Shown here piece after piece: positions 34,685-45,672 of a DNA stretch of 64,000 nucleotides. Within the stretch, counting starts at the first letter, position 1. Each line of letters opens with the position of its first letter. The stretch comes from Sciurus carolinensis (Eukaryota > Chordata > Mammalia > Rodentia > Sciuridae), in assembly GCF_902686445.1 (NCBI RefSeq), contig NC_062214.1, positions 48,617,454 through 48,681,453 on the forward strand. Direction: 5' to 3'. Made by a program: the position numbers and the translations under genes. The notes under the pieces are model-generated. The model was not told the origin of the DNA and made no database searches. It saw only the letters and a list, made by a program, of their open reading frames with translations.

Positions 34685-35110
34685 GCAGTCAGTAGGAATC
34701 CAAGCAACTCACTTCGATTCTCCTCCTCCCGCCAACTCCCCGTAGCCCTAGGCAGTCACTCGGAGTCCAAGTGACCCACCCTGTTCCTCCTCCTCCTCGG
34801 GGCAGCCCCCCAGGTGTTCAGGAGCGGTTGCTCGGAGACCAAGCAACCCACCGCACTCCTCCTCCAGGCATGCCACCAATGTTCAGGAGCAGTCGCTTTG
34901 AGTCCAAACAGCTCGCCACGCAGCTCCTCCTCTGGCAACCGCCTGTGGCTCTGATGCAGTCATTCCTAGACCAAGCGACCTGCTGCGCTTCTCCTCATCC
35001 TCCAGGCAACCCCCCGGTGTTCAGAAGTGATCATTCTGAGCCCAAATAACTCGTCACACAGCTCCTCCTCAGGCAGCCGCCTGGAGCCCCAGTGGTTGCT
35101 CCGAGTCCAA
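34685..35110. repeat. About seven degenerate 68-bp units in the L1 5'UTR
   Basis: The anchor (GCAGTC or GCGGTT-like, then a CGGAGTCCAAG-like motif and an ACCCACC-like end) recurs at about 34,685, 34,752, 34,824, 34,889, 34,956, 35,024 and 35,093, spacing 65-72 bp. TCCTCCTC-rich joints lie between the anchors. Confidence 0.75.
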
Positions 35111-35360
35111 GTGCTGTGCTGAGCCACCTCCTCTATGATGATCCCAGTTGTCCGCGTTCACTGCTGGGGCGGGGAGGGGCGTCTCGCCGAGCAACTCTAC
35201 CTTACAAAGTTCCCTGTGTTCCGGGCTACCGCCCCATCTGGGACACCTCCCCAACGGGAGAGACTCACCCGGTGGCTTTGAGTTGGTCCCAAGTCTCTCA
35301 CTATCTCCTCTTTTGAATCCTGCGTCCTGGAGCAACATGAAATGCAGCCACCCTCTAGTC

Positions 35361-35370
35361 CGCCATCTTG
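35361..35370 (-). promoter_or_regulatory. YY1-type site at copy A 5' end
   Basis: CAAGATGGCG on the minus strand, about 8 bp inside the element. In human L1 a YY1 site at this place sets the transcription start; the same role here is inferred. Confidence 0.7.
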
Positions 35371-35740
35371 AAAACCCCGAGATCAGATAGTTTTGCTGGA
35401 TGGTTCTTTTTCTCTGTGCGTCAACACAGGGGTGGCTGACTTAGTGGCTGGCTGGAAAGTTCCAGAAGGTTGCACTAAACATATCTCATGATTTGATAAT
35501 CTAACCAAAATATTTACAGCATGGTGGTTGATGGACCAAGGACTGTGAAAGTGGTTGCTGCCAGGATTCCCTATGGCCTAGACCTGGAACATTCCAGCAT
35601 CATTCCACCACATTCTGTTAGTTCAAGTCAGTAAGAGGTCCGCAGATTCAGGTGGGGATGTGGGTGGGAAAACAGAAGACTTCTGTTGAAGGAAGGAACT
35701 AAGTATACACAGATTAGTGGTGGGAGTGGGACCAACAGTT

Positions 35741-36027
35741 GCTGTCTTTGGATCTGATAAATTATAGGTGTCATGAAAATGCACTGGTGGAATCCTGTGT
35801 ATTTCACAGGTGACTTCCAGGGAAATAGTGGTACCTATTCATTCTAGGAAAAGAGAGGTTGTGTGAGACAATGGGGGCTCTAACCCCCGTCCCCTGCCCC
35901 AACACCCAGGTAAATGCATTTCCTCCTTTGCATGCCTTTGTTTGTCTGATTCCTGTTGAATTGAAGCAGACACTGTGAAGAGTGGGATGGAAAGGTTGTG
36001 ACCTTGCTACATAAGCCCATGACTTAT
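35741..36027. other. Unassigned DNA
   Basis: A C-rich patch near 35,885-35,905; nothing else recognised. Confidence 0.5.
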
Positions 36028-36340
36028 TGGTGTTTTACTCTTTTATTTTCGATTAACACATATTAATTGTACATATCCATGAAGTTTAGTGTGGTAATTC
36101 CATACATGCAGTGCAAGCACTTGACTTCGTTTATTCTTGTTCTTCATTTTTCCCTGCTAAATTTCAAATTAAACACAACACAGAGATAAAACCCCCTGCC
36201 CCTTCTCCTAAAGTAATTCTTATTTCTATTTTCAAAGATTCATGTCTATGAACTTTTTACAAATTAAGTCATTTACTGTGTACTCTTTGGTGTCTATTTT
36301 TTGTTGTTGTTGTTTTGTTTCACTGAAACATGTCTCTCAC
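36028..36340 (-). mobile_element. Old L1 3'UTR fragment, antisense
   Basis: GATTAACACATATTAATTGT, ACATATCCATGAAGTTTAGT and TTCATGTCTATGAACTTTT follow the antisense 3'UTR of older mammalian L1. A (TTG)n patch lies near 36,301-36,318. Confidence 0.55.
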
Positions 36341-36389
36341 ATTCATTTCTTTGGTGAGGGGGATATGTCTAATTTTTCCTCATCAGGTC

Positions 36390-36990
36390 ATAGCTGATAC
36401 AGGCTCCTGTACCAAAAGACAGTTTAACAAGAGACAAAAAGAAAGAAGTTTATTAACACATGAAGTGTATATCAGAGGGGAGAAACCTTAGCCAAGAATG
36501 AACTCCAGGCAGTGGCCTAGGAGTCTGCCTTAAATAACATTTTAACAAAGAACAATAAATTTTAGAGAAATGACAAGACAATGAAAAAGAAATCCTAGGC
36601 TTCAGAAGTGGGAAAACTATGGGAAGGCAAATTTATGGGAGAAAATTCTACTGGAAGATTTGGTATTGGCATCTCTAAGCTAATAAGCAGGCATTGCAAA
36701 GAATAATTTTCATTCAGGCTTTAGGCAGGGAAGGGGGATTCATTCTTTGTAAAGCTCTGTCTCGGTTTTAGGCAAACAAAAAGAAAGAAAGTTTGTTTCC
36801 CTGCATTTTGATTGTCTTCAGTTCAACAATCCTTTATATTGTGGGGAGAAATATACTGGTTCCCTTTGGGTTAGTGAAGGAGAGGTTTGTGGTGGTAAAG
36901 AATTACACTGAAGGATTACACCTTTGCTCTCTTAGAGGTGAAGTCCTGGACTTTTTTACCCAGCTATGAGCCATGAGCACAGCACTACCA
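36390..36990 (-). mobile_element. Possible ancient LTR, antisense
   Basis: The plus strand begins TGATACAGGCTCCTGTACCA, followed by AAAGAAGTTTATTAACACAT, an antisense AATAAA region. The length of about 600 bp fits an LTR. No duplication or TATA box was established. Confidence 0.4.
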
Positions 36991-37007
36991 GAAAAGTCTG
37001 TCTGAAG

Positions 37008-37010
<3 letters not shown>

Positions 37011-37052
<42 letters not shown>
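37011..37052. repeat. (GT)21 microsatellite
   Basis: 42 uninterrupted bases of GT. Overlapping Cys/Val open frames are artefacts of it. Confidence 0.97.
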
Positions 37053-37054
<2 letters not shown>

Positions 37055-38480
37055 ACACATACGTGTCTATACATATTTTTGAAAGGCATTTCTTCTACAA
37101 TTCCCAGGCACTCCTGCAAGGGCTGTTCAACTCTGACAAGCAAAGCTCTCAGTTCTTCCAACGTAAGACCTGCTTTAAGTCAACAGGATTTTGGTTGCCT
37201 AGAGATTATCATGGTGATATACTGATCCCTGTTGAAAAAAACAGTTGTGGTTTTTCCATTTCTACAGGAACTCAATCCCACTGTTCTTTTTGTAAAATAC
37301 TGAAAGCCTCTACTTCTCACGGCATTTCTGCTTTTAGTTTCTAAAAGTGCTGAACAGTTGTGATGCAGCAGCATCTGTGGAACTGAAAGCTTAGCTGCTG
37401 GTGTGCAGCTATGTGCAGTCAGCAGAGCGTAGACATGGCTTTTAATTTTCCTGCTTCTCATGTTCAAGATATGGGTACATATTTATAGAAGAGAAAGAAG
37501 GAATATTCCTTCCCCCCAAAATAAATAACTTTTGAAGGACAAGAATCTTTCATAATACAATATAGAAGATATTTCTGTAATTTTACAGGGAGGTATGAAT
37601 TTCTTAAAAATGAATAGAAACACTGCTATAAATGTTTCCATTTATGTTAAACTGAACTCCTGCATTAGGAGTCTGCTCATCAAAGCAGCATTAAGTAAAT
37701 GAAGACAAACTACAAGGCAGGAGGAGGAGAATAATAAAGGACACTCTTAAGGACACTGAAAATCAATAAAAAAAGACAGATGACCTGGTGGAAAAGGGAT
37801 AAAATGTTTGAACAAGCACTTGATACAAGAAGTCATCCAGAGTGCTAAAAAAAAAACTCATAAAAGGTTATTAAAACCACTCGTCTTGATGGAGTGATGA
37901 GATTTTATGAGACATTTACCAGAACAGCCAAACAAAACAGAGAAAAATTCTGATAATACCAAGTGTTTGTCCAACTTAGAATTCTCATGCCTGCCAGTGA
38001 GAATGGGTACAACATTTCGGGAATAGACTATCGAGTAGTATTTTTAGAGTCTAAATATATTGGAGGGGAAGGTAGATAGTGACTAGAATCAGTTTCATTG
38101 TTCATATTGTTCTACAGACATAGCAAAGCAACTAGGAACTTAAGAAAGGAAAGCAAAGAGAATAATCCAAAAGGACAAACATTTATGTAGCTGCTTTAGG
38201 CTACAGTGATAAAATCATCAAATAAGAAGAGCAGAAGTGTTCTGATTCAATGTCAACATTCAGAGTAAGGCTGAAGTCCCAGATTGATTCAAACAGAAGA
38301 GATAACCTGGGAGGTTACAGCAAGAGAGAATCTGTAACATTTTATCTCCTGGGGCTGAATTTCCCTCCATCCAGTACCTCTCTGTGCCACTAAACTGTCA
38401 CATATTCTCTAAAGCACTTCCCACTTTCTGTGCAAATATGATTTGAGTATGCACATGTATGTTCACCTCTTGCCCTCAAA
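37053..38480. other. Unassigned DNA, about 1.4 kb
   Basis: No repeat, RNA or protein family recognised. Confidence 0.5.
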
Positions 38481-38491
38481 AATATAAACTT

Positions 38492-38956
38492 ACGTGCTCA
38501 GTTCAGAATCGCTAGATTGTGGAACCAACCTACATGCCCTTCACCAGATGAATGGATAAAAAACTGTGGTATATATACACAATGGAATATTATTCAGCCA
38601 TAAAGAATAATAATATTATGGCACATGCAAATAAATGGATGGAATTGGAGTGAAATAAGCCAATCCCAAGAAACCAAAGGCTGAATGTTTTCCCCGATAA
38701 GTGGAGAATGATATATAATGAAGGTGGGGGGTGTGGGGAGTGAGAGAAGAATGGAGGAACTTTGGATTATGTAGAGGGAAATGAGAGGGAGGGGATATGA
38801 AAAATGATGAAATGAGACAGATATCATGTATGATTACATGAATTGTATGAATCTACATTGTGTACAACCATGGAAACGAAATGATGTATCACATTTGTGT
38901 ACAAAGAATCAAAATGTAGTCTGTAAAATATTAAAAAAATAAAAAGAAAAAGAAAG
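38492..38956 (+). mobile_element. L1 3' end with duplication
   Basis: It enters in late ORF2 (GATTGTGGAACCAACCTACA, then ATGGAATATTATTCAGCC), passes the G-rich 3'UTR, and ends in AAAAAATAAAAAG-type tail. The 11-bp duplication AATATAAACTT lies at 38,481-38,491 and 38,957-38,967. A truncated, non-coding insertion. Confidence 0.85.
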
Positions 38957-38967
38957 AATATAAACTT

Positions 38968-39846
38968 CCCGAGGACAGGGTCCCTGCCTTTGTTTATGGG
39001 GTTTTTGAAAAAAAACAAATGTTTTTCATCTTAACAGTCTAACTCATCAATAATTTTCCTCTGGTTTGCTCTTTTTGCATCTTTTTTACAAAATCCTTTG
39101 CTCTCCCAAAATAAAAAATATATTCTATTTCTAAAACATTGCATTTAGCTTTTGTTTTCAATTTACCCACTTGGTTAGGATGTATCTTTCTTTTCTTGCT
39201 GATGGTCCATGACACATGTTTGTCTTAACTGCATTGCTCTACTTTAGTAAATTGAATTAGGCATAGTGACACAGAGGTGGGGAGTCTATGCATATCCTTT
39301 CAATATAAAACCATTTTGGGGCAACACAGGGCTTCAAGGAATCAGAACCATCAGGGAAATGTGAAGGAGTTTTGTCAGCATCAAATGACAACTCAGCACA
39401 GGGGGGAAATGGAGAAGGAAGAACTGACTGGATGCAGGAGGTTGCTGACATACCAAGTTGATCCTACACTCGGGGGAACTGAGGTCACACACAGAAGCCT
39501 CTAGGGTGAATACCTTGCATTTTAGTACTTCCATTCCCAGTATGCCTGACTCTCACCTTTCCATACTGAATAACTCTATTTGACTCTACTTTTCATAAGA
39601 GGCACATGGAGTCAAGGGTTAATAAAGGTGGTGCTTTGTTTCTGGATCATGTTTATTATAGCCTCTGAAGGTACAGGTTAATGTAAGCTTCATCTAAATA
39701 TTTTTCATGAATGCTGAAGCACAAAAGTAACAAAACTGCATGCTGGTTCTCAAACCTTTTTTTTCAGATGTTACCATGATATCCACTCTCCATTCTTTTG
39801 TTAAAATGAATCACATGGCCACTTCTCAATAGAGCGCAGAATATTC
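38968..39846. other. Unassigned DNA
   Basis: No repeat or gene recognised. Confidence 0.5.
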
Positions 39847-39920
39847 TTTTTTGGTCCTGGGAATTGAACCCAGGGTGTTCTATCACTGATATACATCCCC
39901 AGTTCTTTTTTTTTTTTTTC
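39847..39920 (-). mobile_element. ID-type SINE fragment, antisense
   Basis: GGTCCTGGGAATTGAACCCA and ATATACATCCCCAGTTC are an antisense ID/dID core, truncated, with a T13 run on its right (39,907-39,919). Confidence 0.8.
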
Positions 39921-41027
39921 CAAAAATGTTATTGGTGCATTATAGTTGTACATGGTACATTTTTAATATGCTACAAACATGCTTGGGAATTAACTCTGGG
40001 CAGAAAAGACTCTTGAGAGATAAAAAGAACACAGAGCACTTTGAAGGAGTCTGTGGACTTGTAAAATGGAAACGTGACAAAAGAATTTTGCCATGGATTC
40101 TTCATTGTCCCAGAAAGTCCAAATTTTGTTGATAAGAGACTTATAGGTCATATTTGCAAAAAAGAAATTCACTGATTATTCTGAGAAGTATGCTATCATG
40201 AGATCAGTAGTTGCGGTCATAAATGAGTAACTAGGAAGGGAACCCTAAATAAAAGAAAAATGAAAATAAACTCCCTGCTCACACCTACAAGCCATCACCT
40301 ATAAAGAGATTACAGGAACCCCAAGCTGTAAGCCTGGCTGCCTTCTACCTTCAGGCAAGTCCTGGCACTGCACACCCCCAAGAAAAATGGTAGGTTGCAA
40401 AGTGCACTGGAATTTGAAGGAATGTACAAGAAAATTTTAATCAATAAACATGTAATGTTCATAGGTATCAAATTAATACTTTGGACCTAGGAAGCATTTA
40501 AAGACAGAAATGCTGTTTTTGTAAAGCCTGGATGTTTCATAACAACTCAGCTGTAATCAGAAACTTGAATAATGATTTATGTGCAAAATGCCTCAAAAAT
40601 TTATTAGGAAAAACTTTAACAGTAATGTTGAAATTCATTTTTTTCTTTTTAATTAATTATAAGTTGTATAAAAAGAGGAAGTAGAATTTTAAAGTGTATT
40701 TGAAAAAATACCACTACACAAACCAAAGCTGAGATCCCAGAGGCTCTCGGCCGGTATAAAACCATTGTGAAAGTCAGCCACTCTTCCATCTTGGAGGAAC
40801 ATCGATGTCCTTTTCAAGCATCCTGTGATGATAGCTTGACTGATTCTTTTTAGTCCAGAGCCTGAGGTTCTGCTTCAAGCACGCTGAAATGAGCATGCTC
40901 AACAGCATCCCTTGGTCTCTAGTCTGTTGCTCTAGGCCTGTCTTCTAAGGTTATCTCCATAAGTGTATATCAAGTCTCCCACTCAAATGTGTCTTGGTTG
41001 TTTTTATAGTCCTTTATAGCCTTTTTT
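39921..41027. other. Unassigned DNA, with a small L1 3'UTR scrap
   Basis: GTTATTGGTGCATTATAGTT and GTACATGGTACATTTT (39,928-39,965) look like an antisense L1 3'UTR end. The rest is unrecognised. Confidence 0.4.
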
Positions 41028-41068
41028 TCTTCTTTTTCTTTCTTTCTTTTCTTCTTCTTTTTTTTTGA
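41028..41068. repeat. Polypyrimidine tract
   Basis: About 40 bases of T and C, mostly TTTC and TTC units. Confidence 0.9.
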
Positions 41069-41708
41069 CATGTTATTTGTTGATGGAAGAGTTTCTAAAA
41101 TATGTTAAAGATTGTCACATATAATAAACTATTTCCATGTTTACTGTTTCTATCATCAAAACCACAGAATTTGGTAAGCATTGCATATCATCTTCTCATA
41201 AATGTGACACTCATGTCGTTCTTTTGTAGCCCAATATTTCTGACTAGTCATGCAATAACTCGGTTCCTGACTCATACAGAAAGATGGGCTTCCAGACTAA
41301 TGCTCTGACAGAAGAGTGTGATTCCTCAACATGAGTCTCTGCTCTTTCTCCTAGCACCTCTTGATTCTAAATCGCTGCAGTCTCGGCCATTATTAGAGTT
41401 CCCTTTTTATTTTTAAGATACATTTCCTCCTTTACAGAACTAACGCCTCCTGGCAGACCTTAACAAAAGTTCAGTGACATCGTCAGCTTATGTCTCAGCC
41501 AAGGTGGCCTCATCATTCCTGACAGTGAGCACAGCACAGCACATTTCAGCAGCTCCACAGGCTGTTCCTTTTCTGCATGGCACTGGTATCAAAGCTCTAT
41601 CTTTGGCCCTGATGCTGATCCAATAATAAAGACAAAGTTAAAGAAGTTTAATTGCAAAGAAAAAAGACAAAGGACTCCGTCACAGAGGCTGTCGTTCTGT
41701 CAAGGGGA
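41069..41708. other. Unassigned DNA
   Basis: No repeat or gene recognised. Confidence 0.5.
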
Positions 41709-41798
41709 AGAGGGCTTGGGTTGGGGATATAACTCAAAGATAGAGTGTCTGTGAAGCATGTGTGAAGCCCTGGGTTCAATCCCCAGCCACAAAAAAAA

Positions 41799-41830
<32 letters not shown>

Positions 41831-41860
41831 AAAAGAAAAGAAGAAGAAAGAAAATGGGGA
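41709..41860 (+). mobile_element. ID-type SINE with long A-rich tail
   Basis: The core TTGGGTTGGGGATATAACTC, AAGCATGTGTGAAGCCCTGG and GTTCAATCCCCAGCC is followed by about 70 bases of A with a few G (41,790-41,860). The long tail suggests a rather young insertion. Confidence 0.85.
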
Positions 41861-42267
41861 ACGAGATACAAGGTCTGTTTTCCCAGCATCACTATCAGTG
41901 TATCTAATTAACATTTAACATATTTCCTTAAAAGAACTGTTGTTACAGTTTCCAGGTCTGGAGTTTCTATATTCTGTGGACAATGAGCAGAAGGGCAGAT
42001 AATTAGGTTAAGCACAGAAAGATTATTAGTCCTTGTTTTCCCCATGTTTGGGGAAGGGAAGAGGGGAAAAAAGAAAGAAAAGAAAAAAGAATGTCAGTTT
42101 TAAGCAAACTGCCAGTAGTCAAGCAGCAAGTTTTATATTCAGAGCATGAAGTGGACCCCTGTTACATGTAAGAGAACTCCCAGTACAGACCAAAAGAGAA
42201 AATAGGGGTGGGAGCAACAAAACACCTCTTGATCTAAAAAGAGGTACAGTTTGAGTATCACTTACCT
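41861..42267. other. Unassigned DNA
   Basis: A purine-rich patch lies at about 42,051-42,090; otherwise nothing recognised. Confidence 0.5.
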
Positions 42268-42578
42268 AAAGTGCACGGGACCAGAAATTTCAGATCTTAG
42301 ACTTACATAGATTCTGGAATATTTGAAATAAACATAATTATAATGAGATACTTTAGGGATGGTACCCAAGTCTAAACACAAAATCCACTTATTGTTTTAT
42401 TCATCTTGTCTATACATAAAGGTAATTTTATGCAATAAAATGTGTGCATTTCAACTACACCCATCACATGAGGTCAGGCATGGAATTTTCCACTTGTAGT
42501 ATCATGTTGGTGTTCAAAAAAATTTTAGATTTCAGAGCATTTCAGATTCCACATTTGAAATTAGGGATGCTCAACCTG
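42268..42578. mobile_element. Tigger-type nonautonomous DNA transposon, second copy
   Basis: The same family as 27,596-27,915, inverted: CTAAAGTGCACGGGACCAGA, AATGAGATACTTTAGGGATG, CCCAAGTCTAAACACAAAAT, CATCACATGAGGTCAGGCAT and AAATTAGGGATGCTCAACCT. Old and decayed. Confidence 0.7.
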
Positions 42579-42679
42579 CATATTTTCCTCCTTTCTCAAT
42601 TGATTCAAAAGCCTGATGCTTTAATTGCCTTCAAGTATGTGTAATCTGCAGAGCATTGTCTCATGACCTCAGTTTATCC

Positions 42680-42830
42680 CCAGGGCAAAATTTTCAGCTT
42701 AGCATGCCTGTTGTCTTTATTTTACAGATGCACAGATAAGGGCCATGGCATCTTAGAGAGGAGAAGAGAATGCTTCAATATGACTCAGTTCAGCAGTGAT
42801 AAAGACAAGTCTAGAATCCAGGGCCTTGGA
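42680..42830 (-). mobile_element. Possible MIR fragment, antisense
   Basis: TTATTTTACAGATGCACAGA and a following AAGTCTAGAATCCAGGGCC-like end give a weak antisense MIR pattern. Confidence 0.35.
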
Positions 42831-44499
42831 TGGCACAGCCCAAGTGCCTTGGTCAGAGCTGGCCTCTGCTTGTGCAGAGCTCGCCCTCTGCTGTTTGATA
42901 GCAGAAGAGCTGCAAAAATAAAATTTTAAAAATCTAAATTATTAAATTAAATAATTAGATAATTCTCTAATTATCCAGAGATCTCCTTCTTTCTTATCAA
43001 CTGGATCAGAGCTATTCAACCAGTCACAGACACTGGTTCCTTCATTCTTTGTCTAATGTCAAAATTCTTGGGCAGAGGAAGGGTCTCTTTCTCTTTTTCA
43101 TCTTTTCTGAATCAGTTCTTTAGTAGACATGATCTTGGTAGGTACTGTTTCAAGGGTTTCTTGTATTATTTATAGTTTGTGGAATATATTGCTTTGTTTT
43201 ATTTTTTCTGATGCTATTTCCACATTTATTCTTCAAGATTTTTCTAAGTTATTCCTATAGTTGCATTTGACCTATTTTTCTTCCCCCATTTGTTGAATCG
43301 GCTTTACATGATTTTTCATCTCTTCCTTTGAATTTCGGTTACTCCATTTTCTGCTATTTTAGTCTTCTTGTTAATTCAATAAATACACTATTGACAAAAC
43401 TATTAATATCTGAATTTTTTATATTTTTCATCTGCCTTATTTTATAATGCATTGTGACTCCCCACCATGGAATGGATGAGTTTCTTTGCTGCAGGATAAA
43501 GATGGATTCCAGTGAAAAAAGTAGAGTCATTGATCAGCTTTGGCTGTGAAATTGGATTTTTTTTTGAAGCTTTGAATCTATTAAGGGCACTGAATTGAAA
43601 GTAAAACCATGCACAGAGAAAAGGGATTTCTAAATCTCAGAAGCTCCTCCTTATATATCATGGGCTAGAGTTTAGAGGAGCCATAGATAGAGAGAATTTA
43701 AAATGTGACATGAGAAGAGTCATAAGTAGAGGCAGGCTCCTTCTTAGTGAGGATGGAAAAGAAAGAATGGCTCACAGGGGAGAGGCAGGAAAAAGTTGGC
43801 AAGACCTTTGAGAGTCCCAGCACCCTACCTTTGGGCTTCCTCCAGGCGAAGGAAGCAAAGAGAACCCCAGATAGATGAGGGATTATGACAGAGCCAAGGA
43901 CATCCATCTGAATGGGGCTCCAGGTTCCTCCCTTCCTGGCCCAGGCACAGCATCTGAGGGGTCTGGAAAATCAGAATCAATGTCTGTCCTGAGGATAATG
44001 CCCCATATTAGTGGTGCTGCCTTGTCTTTCAATGGGCATGTACACAGAGATTAGCATAGCTATGAAAAGACAAGAAGTGTCCTCAAGTGTAAAAGGACCC
44101 TGTACTTTTCTCACCACATTTTTCCTTAGTGTTGGTCATCCTTTAAGGACCCCCATGAGATAACAGATGCCATGAGAGCAGAAACCAGGACCAAATCTGT
44201 CTCATTCAAGGATGGACCTCCAGCACCAACTAGCCCCCACAGCCCATGTCAGAACCTTGGGATAGAGAGTTTCTTCTTTTAATGACTGAAGTAGGAGGAT
44301 TTCCTGTTTTTAGGGATCTCACTTTAAATTGGCATCTTCCTGACAGTCTCTTGAAAGAGCCAAAATGATTCTTGCTCTTCTGACCTGAAATCTCAGTTAA
44401 AGTCTAATTAATAAATACATTAAAACACAAGTTTATCAATAGAAATTGGAAGAAATATGTTCAGGTTAACAGGTGCTTACAGCTATGCATGTTCACATT
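42831..44499. other. Unassigned DNA, about 1.7 kb
   Basis: A T-rich part at about 43,120-43,460 could be decayed antisense L1 ORF1 but gives no firm landmark. A small AT-rich inverted repeat lies at about 42,948-42,976. No gene recognised. Confidence 0.4.
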
Positions 44500-44660
44500 A
44501 ATACTGTTTGTGTCAATAATAATTGTCACTACTTGGCAGGTACTCTTCAGAGCCACACATGGAGGAATTCATGGGCATTAGTGCATGTTATCCTCACAAT
44601 AATCCTGTGAACAAGGTACTTTGAAGCAAATTTCTACCTGAGGGCACTTTGATGAAGAGG
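44500..44660 (-). mobile_element. MIR SINE, antisense
   Basis: CTTGGCAGGTACTCTTCAGA, GTTATCCTCACAATAATCCT and GATGAAGAGGTAAGAAGTG keep the antisense MIR order. Confidence 0.6.
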
Positions 44661-44667
44661 TAAGAAG

Positions 44668-44828
44668 TGTTTCTGGGGATTTTAACCCTGGGGTGCTCTA
44701 CCACTGATCCACATCCCCAGTTCTTTTTTTATTTTTTATTTTGAGGAAGGTTGGCCTTGAACTTGTGATCCTCCTGCCTTGGTCTCCTGGGTCACTGGGA
44801 TGACAGTCCTGTACCACCACACTTGGAA
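44668..44828 (-). mobile_element. B1-dID SINE, antisense
   Basis: The antisense dID half (GGGATTTTAACCCTGGGG, CACTGATCCACATCCCCAG) is followed by the antisense B1 half (GGTTGGCCTTGAACTTGTGA, TCCTCCTGCCTTGGTCTCCT, CCTGTACCACCACAC). Confidence 0.85.
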
Positions 44829-45334
44829 AGGGCACGTTGATTTTACTCAGTAAGCAATTGATCTTAGTGATGAAACGTAGATATTTCATCCTATGGTCTG
44901 CTTCTCATTCTTCCAGACTTCTGAGACAAAAATTTGGTATTCCCATCCAGTATTGACTTTGTTATTCTATTCTGCAGAGGTTCCATGTCCCTAAATAACT
45001 TTTCAATTTCATATTCTATTTGGTAGAGCACAAATCTAATCTCCCACCCTCAGTTCACATCCATAATCCTCATCATTCAGTCCTGATTTTAAATATCTTG
45101 TAAACACCCAACTGAAGTGTGCGATAGAAAAATGCCTCCTAGCATATGCTTAAATTCCCAGAATAATTAAAATTTGTTCCGTTTCATTAGGATCTAGTTT
45201 CATATTATTTACTGAGTTGAAATAGCATGCTGTACAATATGCAGGTAGTTCAACATTTCTGGGTTAAAGATGTACAGATCAAGGAAGTGAACAGGATTGT
45301 GGCTTGACATTGCCTCTGGAATAAGGTAAACTGT
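44829..45334. other. Unassigned DNA
   Basis: No repeat or gene recognised. Confidence 0.5.
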
Positions 45335-45490
45335 AGTTAGAATCTCAGCGGTGTCACTTTTTGCTAGAGACCTTGGGCATTTGTTCCATTCTTGGAGCCT
45401 CAGTTTCCTCTTCTGCACAATGTGACAATTGGCACTTCACTGGTAAATAGCACACAGTGAACAATAATAATAGCTGATATGCACTGAGTA
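45335..45490 (+). mobile_element. MIR SINE, sense
   Basis: TTAGAATCTCAGCGGTGTCA, AGACCTTGGGCATTTGTTCC, GAGCCTCAGTTTCCTCTTCT and GTAAATAGCACACAGTGAAC follow the MIR core in order. Confidence 0.7.
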
Positions 45491-45672
45491 TCATCACCTT
45501 CAGTTACTGCAGGAACATCACAGATGAAACAGGTGTGTAGGTCAGGGACACAGTGAGCTCAGGACAGACAGGAAAGCAGAGCCTGCAAGTCTCAGGTCAG
45601 CAGCATTCTCACTCTCCAAAATCAACGAGGACCCTAAGAGCTTTTGTACAAGATGGGCTATATGGCCTGCAC

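Larger units (their letters stand above)
28628..35378 (-). mobile_element. Full-length L1 (copy A)
   Basis: A 6,751-bp LINE-1 on the minus strand with 5'UTR (33,954-35,378), ORF1 (32,808-33,953), ORF2 (28,910-32,735), 3'UTR and A-rich tail. A perfect 16-bp duplication, GAGATCAGATAGTTTT, flanks it at 28,612-28,627 and 35,379-35,394. The first-strand nick would be at TTTT/GC, close to the L1 endonuclease preference. Both ORFs carry disabling changes, so it is not autonomous now, but the perfect duplication and light decay suggest a moderately recent insertion. Confidence 0.97.
33954..35378 (-). promoter_or_regulatory. L1 copy A 5'UTR / internal promoter
   Basis: A 1,425-bp GC-rich leader. Its 5' end on the minus strand carries CAAGATGGCG (35,361-35,370), the YY1-type site seen at the start of human and other L1 promoters. 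The first about 200 bp resemble copy B's 5'UTR (CAAGATGGCGG.CTAGAGGG, GGTGAGTCT). The middle (about 34,685-35,110) is a series of about seven 65-72-bp degenerate units absent from copy B. Plus-strand open frames here are by-products of the GC content. Confidence 0.85.
28500..35740. mobile_element. Old unnamed repeat split by L1 copy A
   Basis: The left flank (28,500-28,611) and right flank (35,395-35,740) of L1 copy A join across the duplication into one repeat-like sequence: TTCAGTTCTCAGTGGTCC on the left, GTGGCTGACTTAGTGGCTGG and CTGTTAGTTCAAGTCAGTAA on the right. It resembles the family at 6,490. The name is unknown. Confidence 0.35.

Noticed and set aside
34180..35390. Long plus-strand open frames (Pro/Ser-rich)
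   Set aside because: They are antisense to the GC-rich 5'UTR of L1 copy A and have no protein-family motif.
37013..37344. Frames beginning with alternating Cys/Val
   Set aside because: Produced by a (GT)n microsatellite; the same holds at 57.3-57.5 kb.
42948..42976. AT-rich hairpin (AATTAGATAATT / AATTATC)
   Set aside because: Short and expected by chance in such AT-rich sequence.
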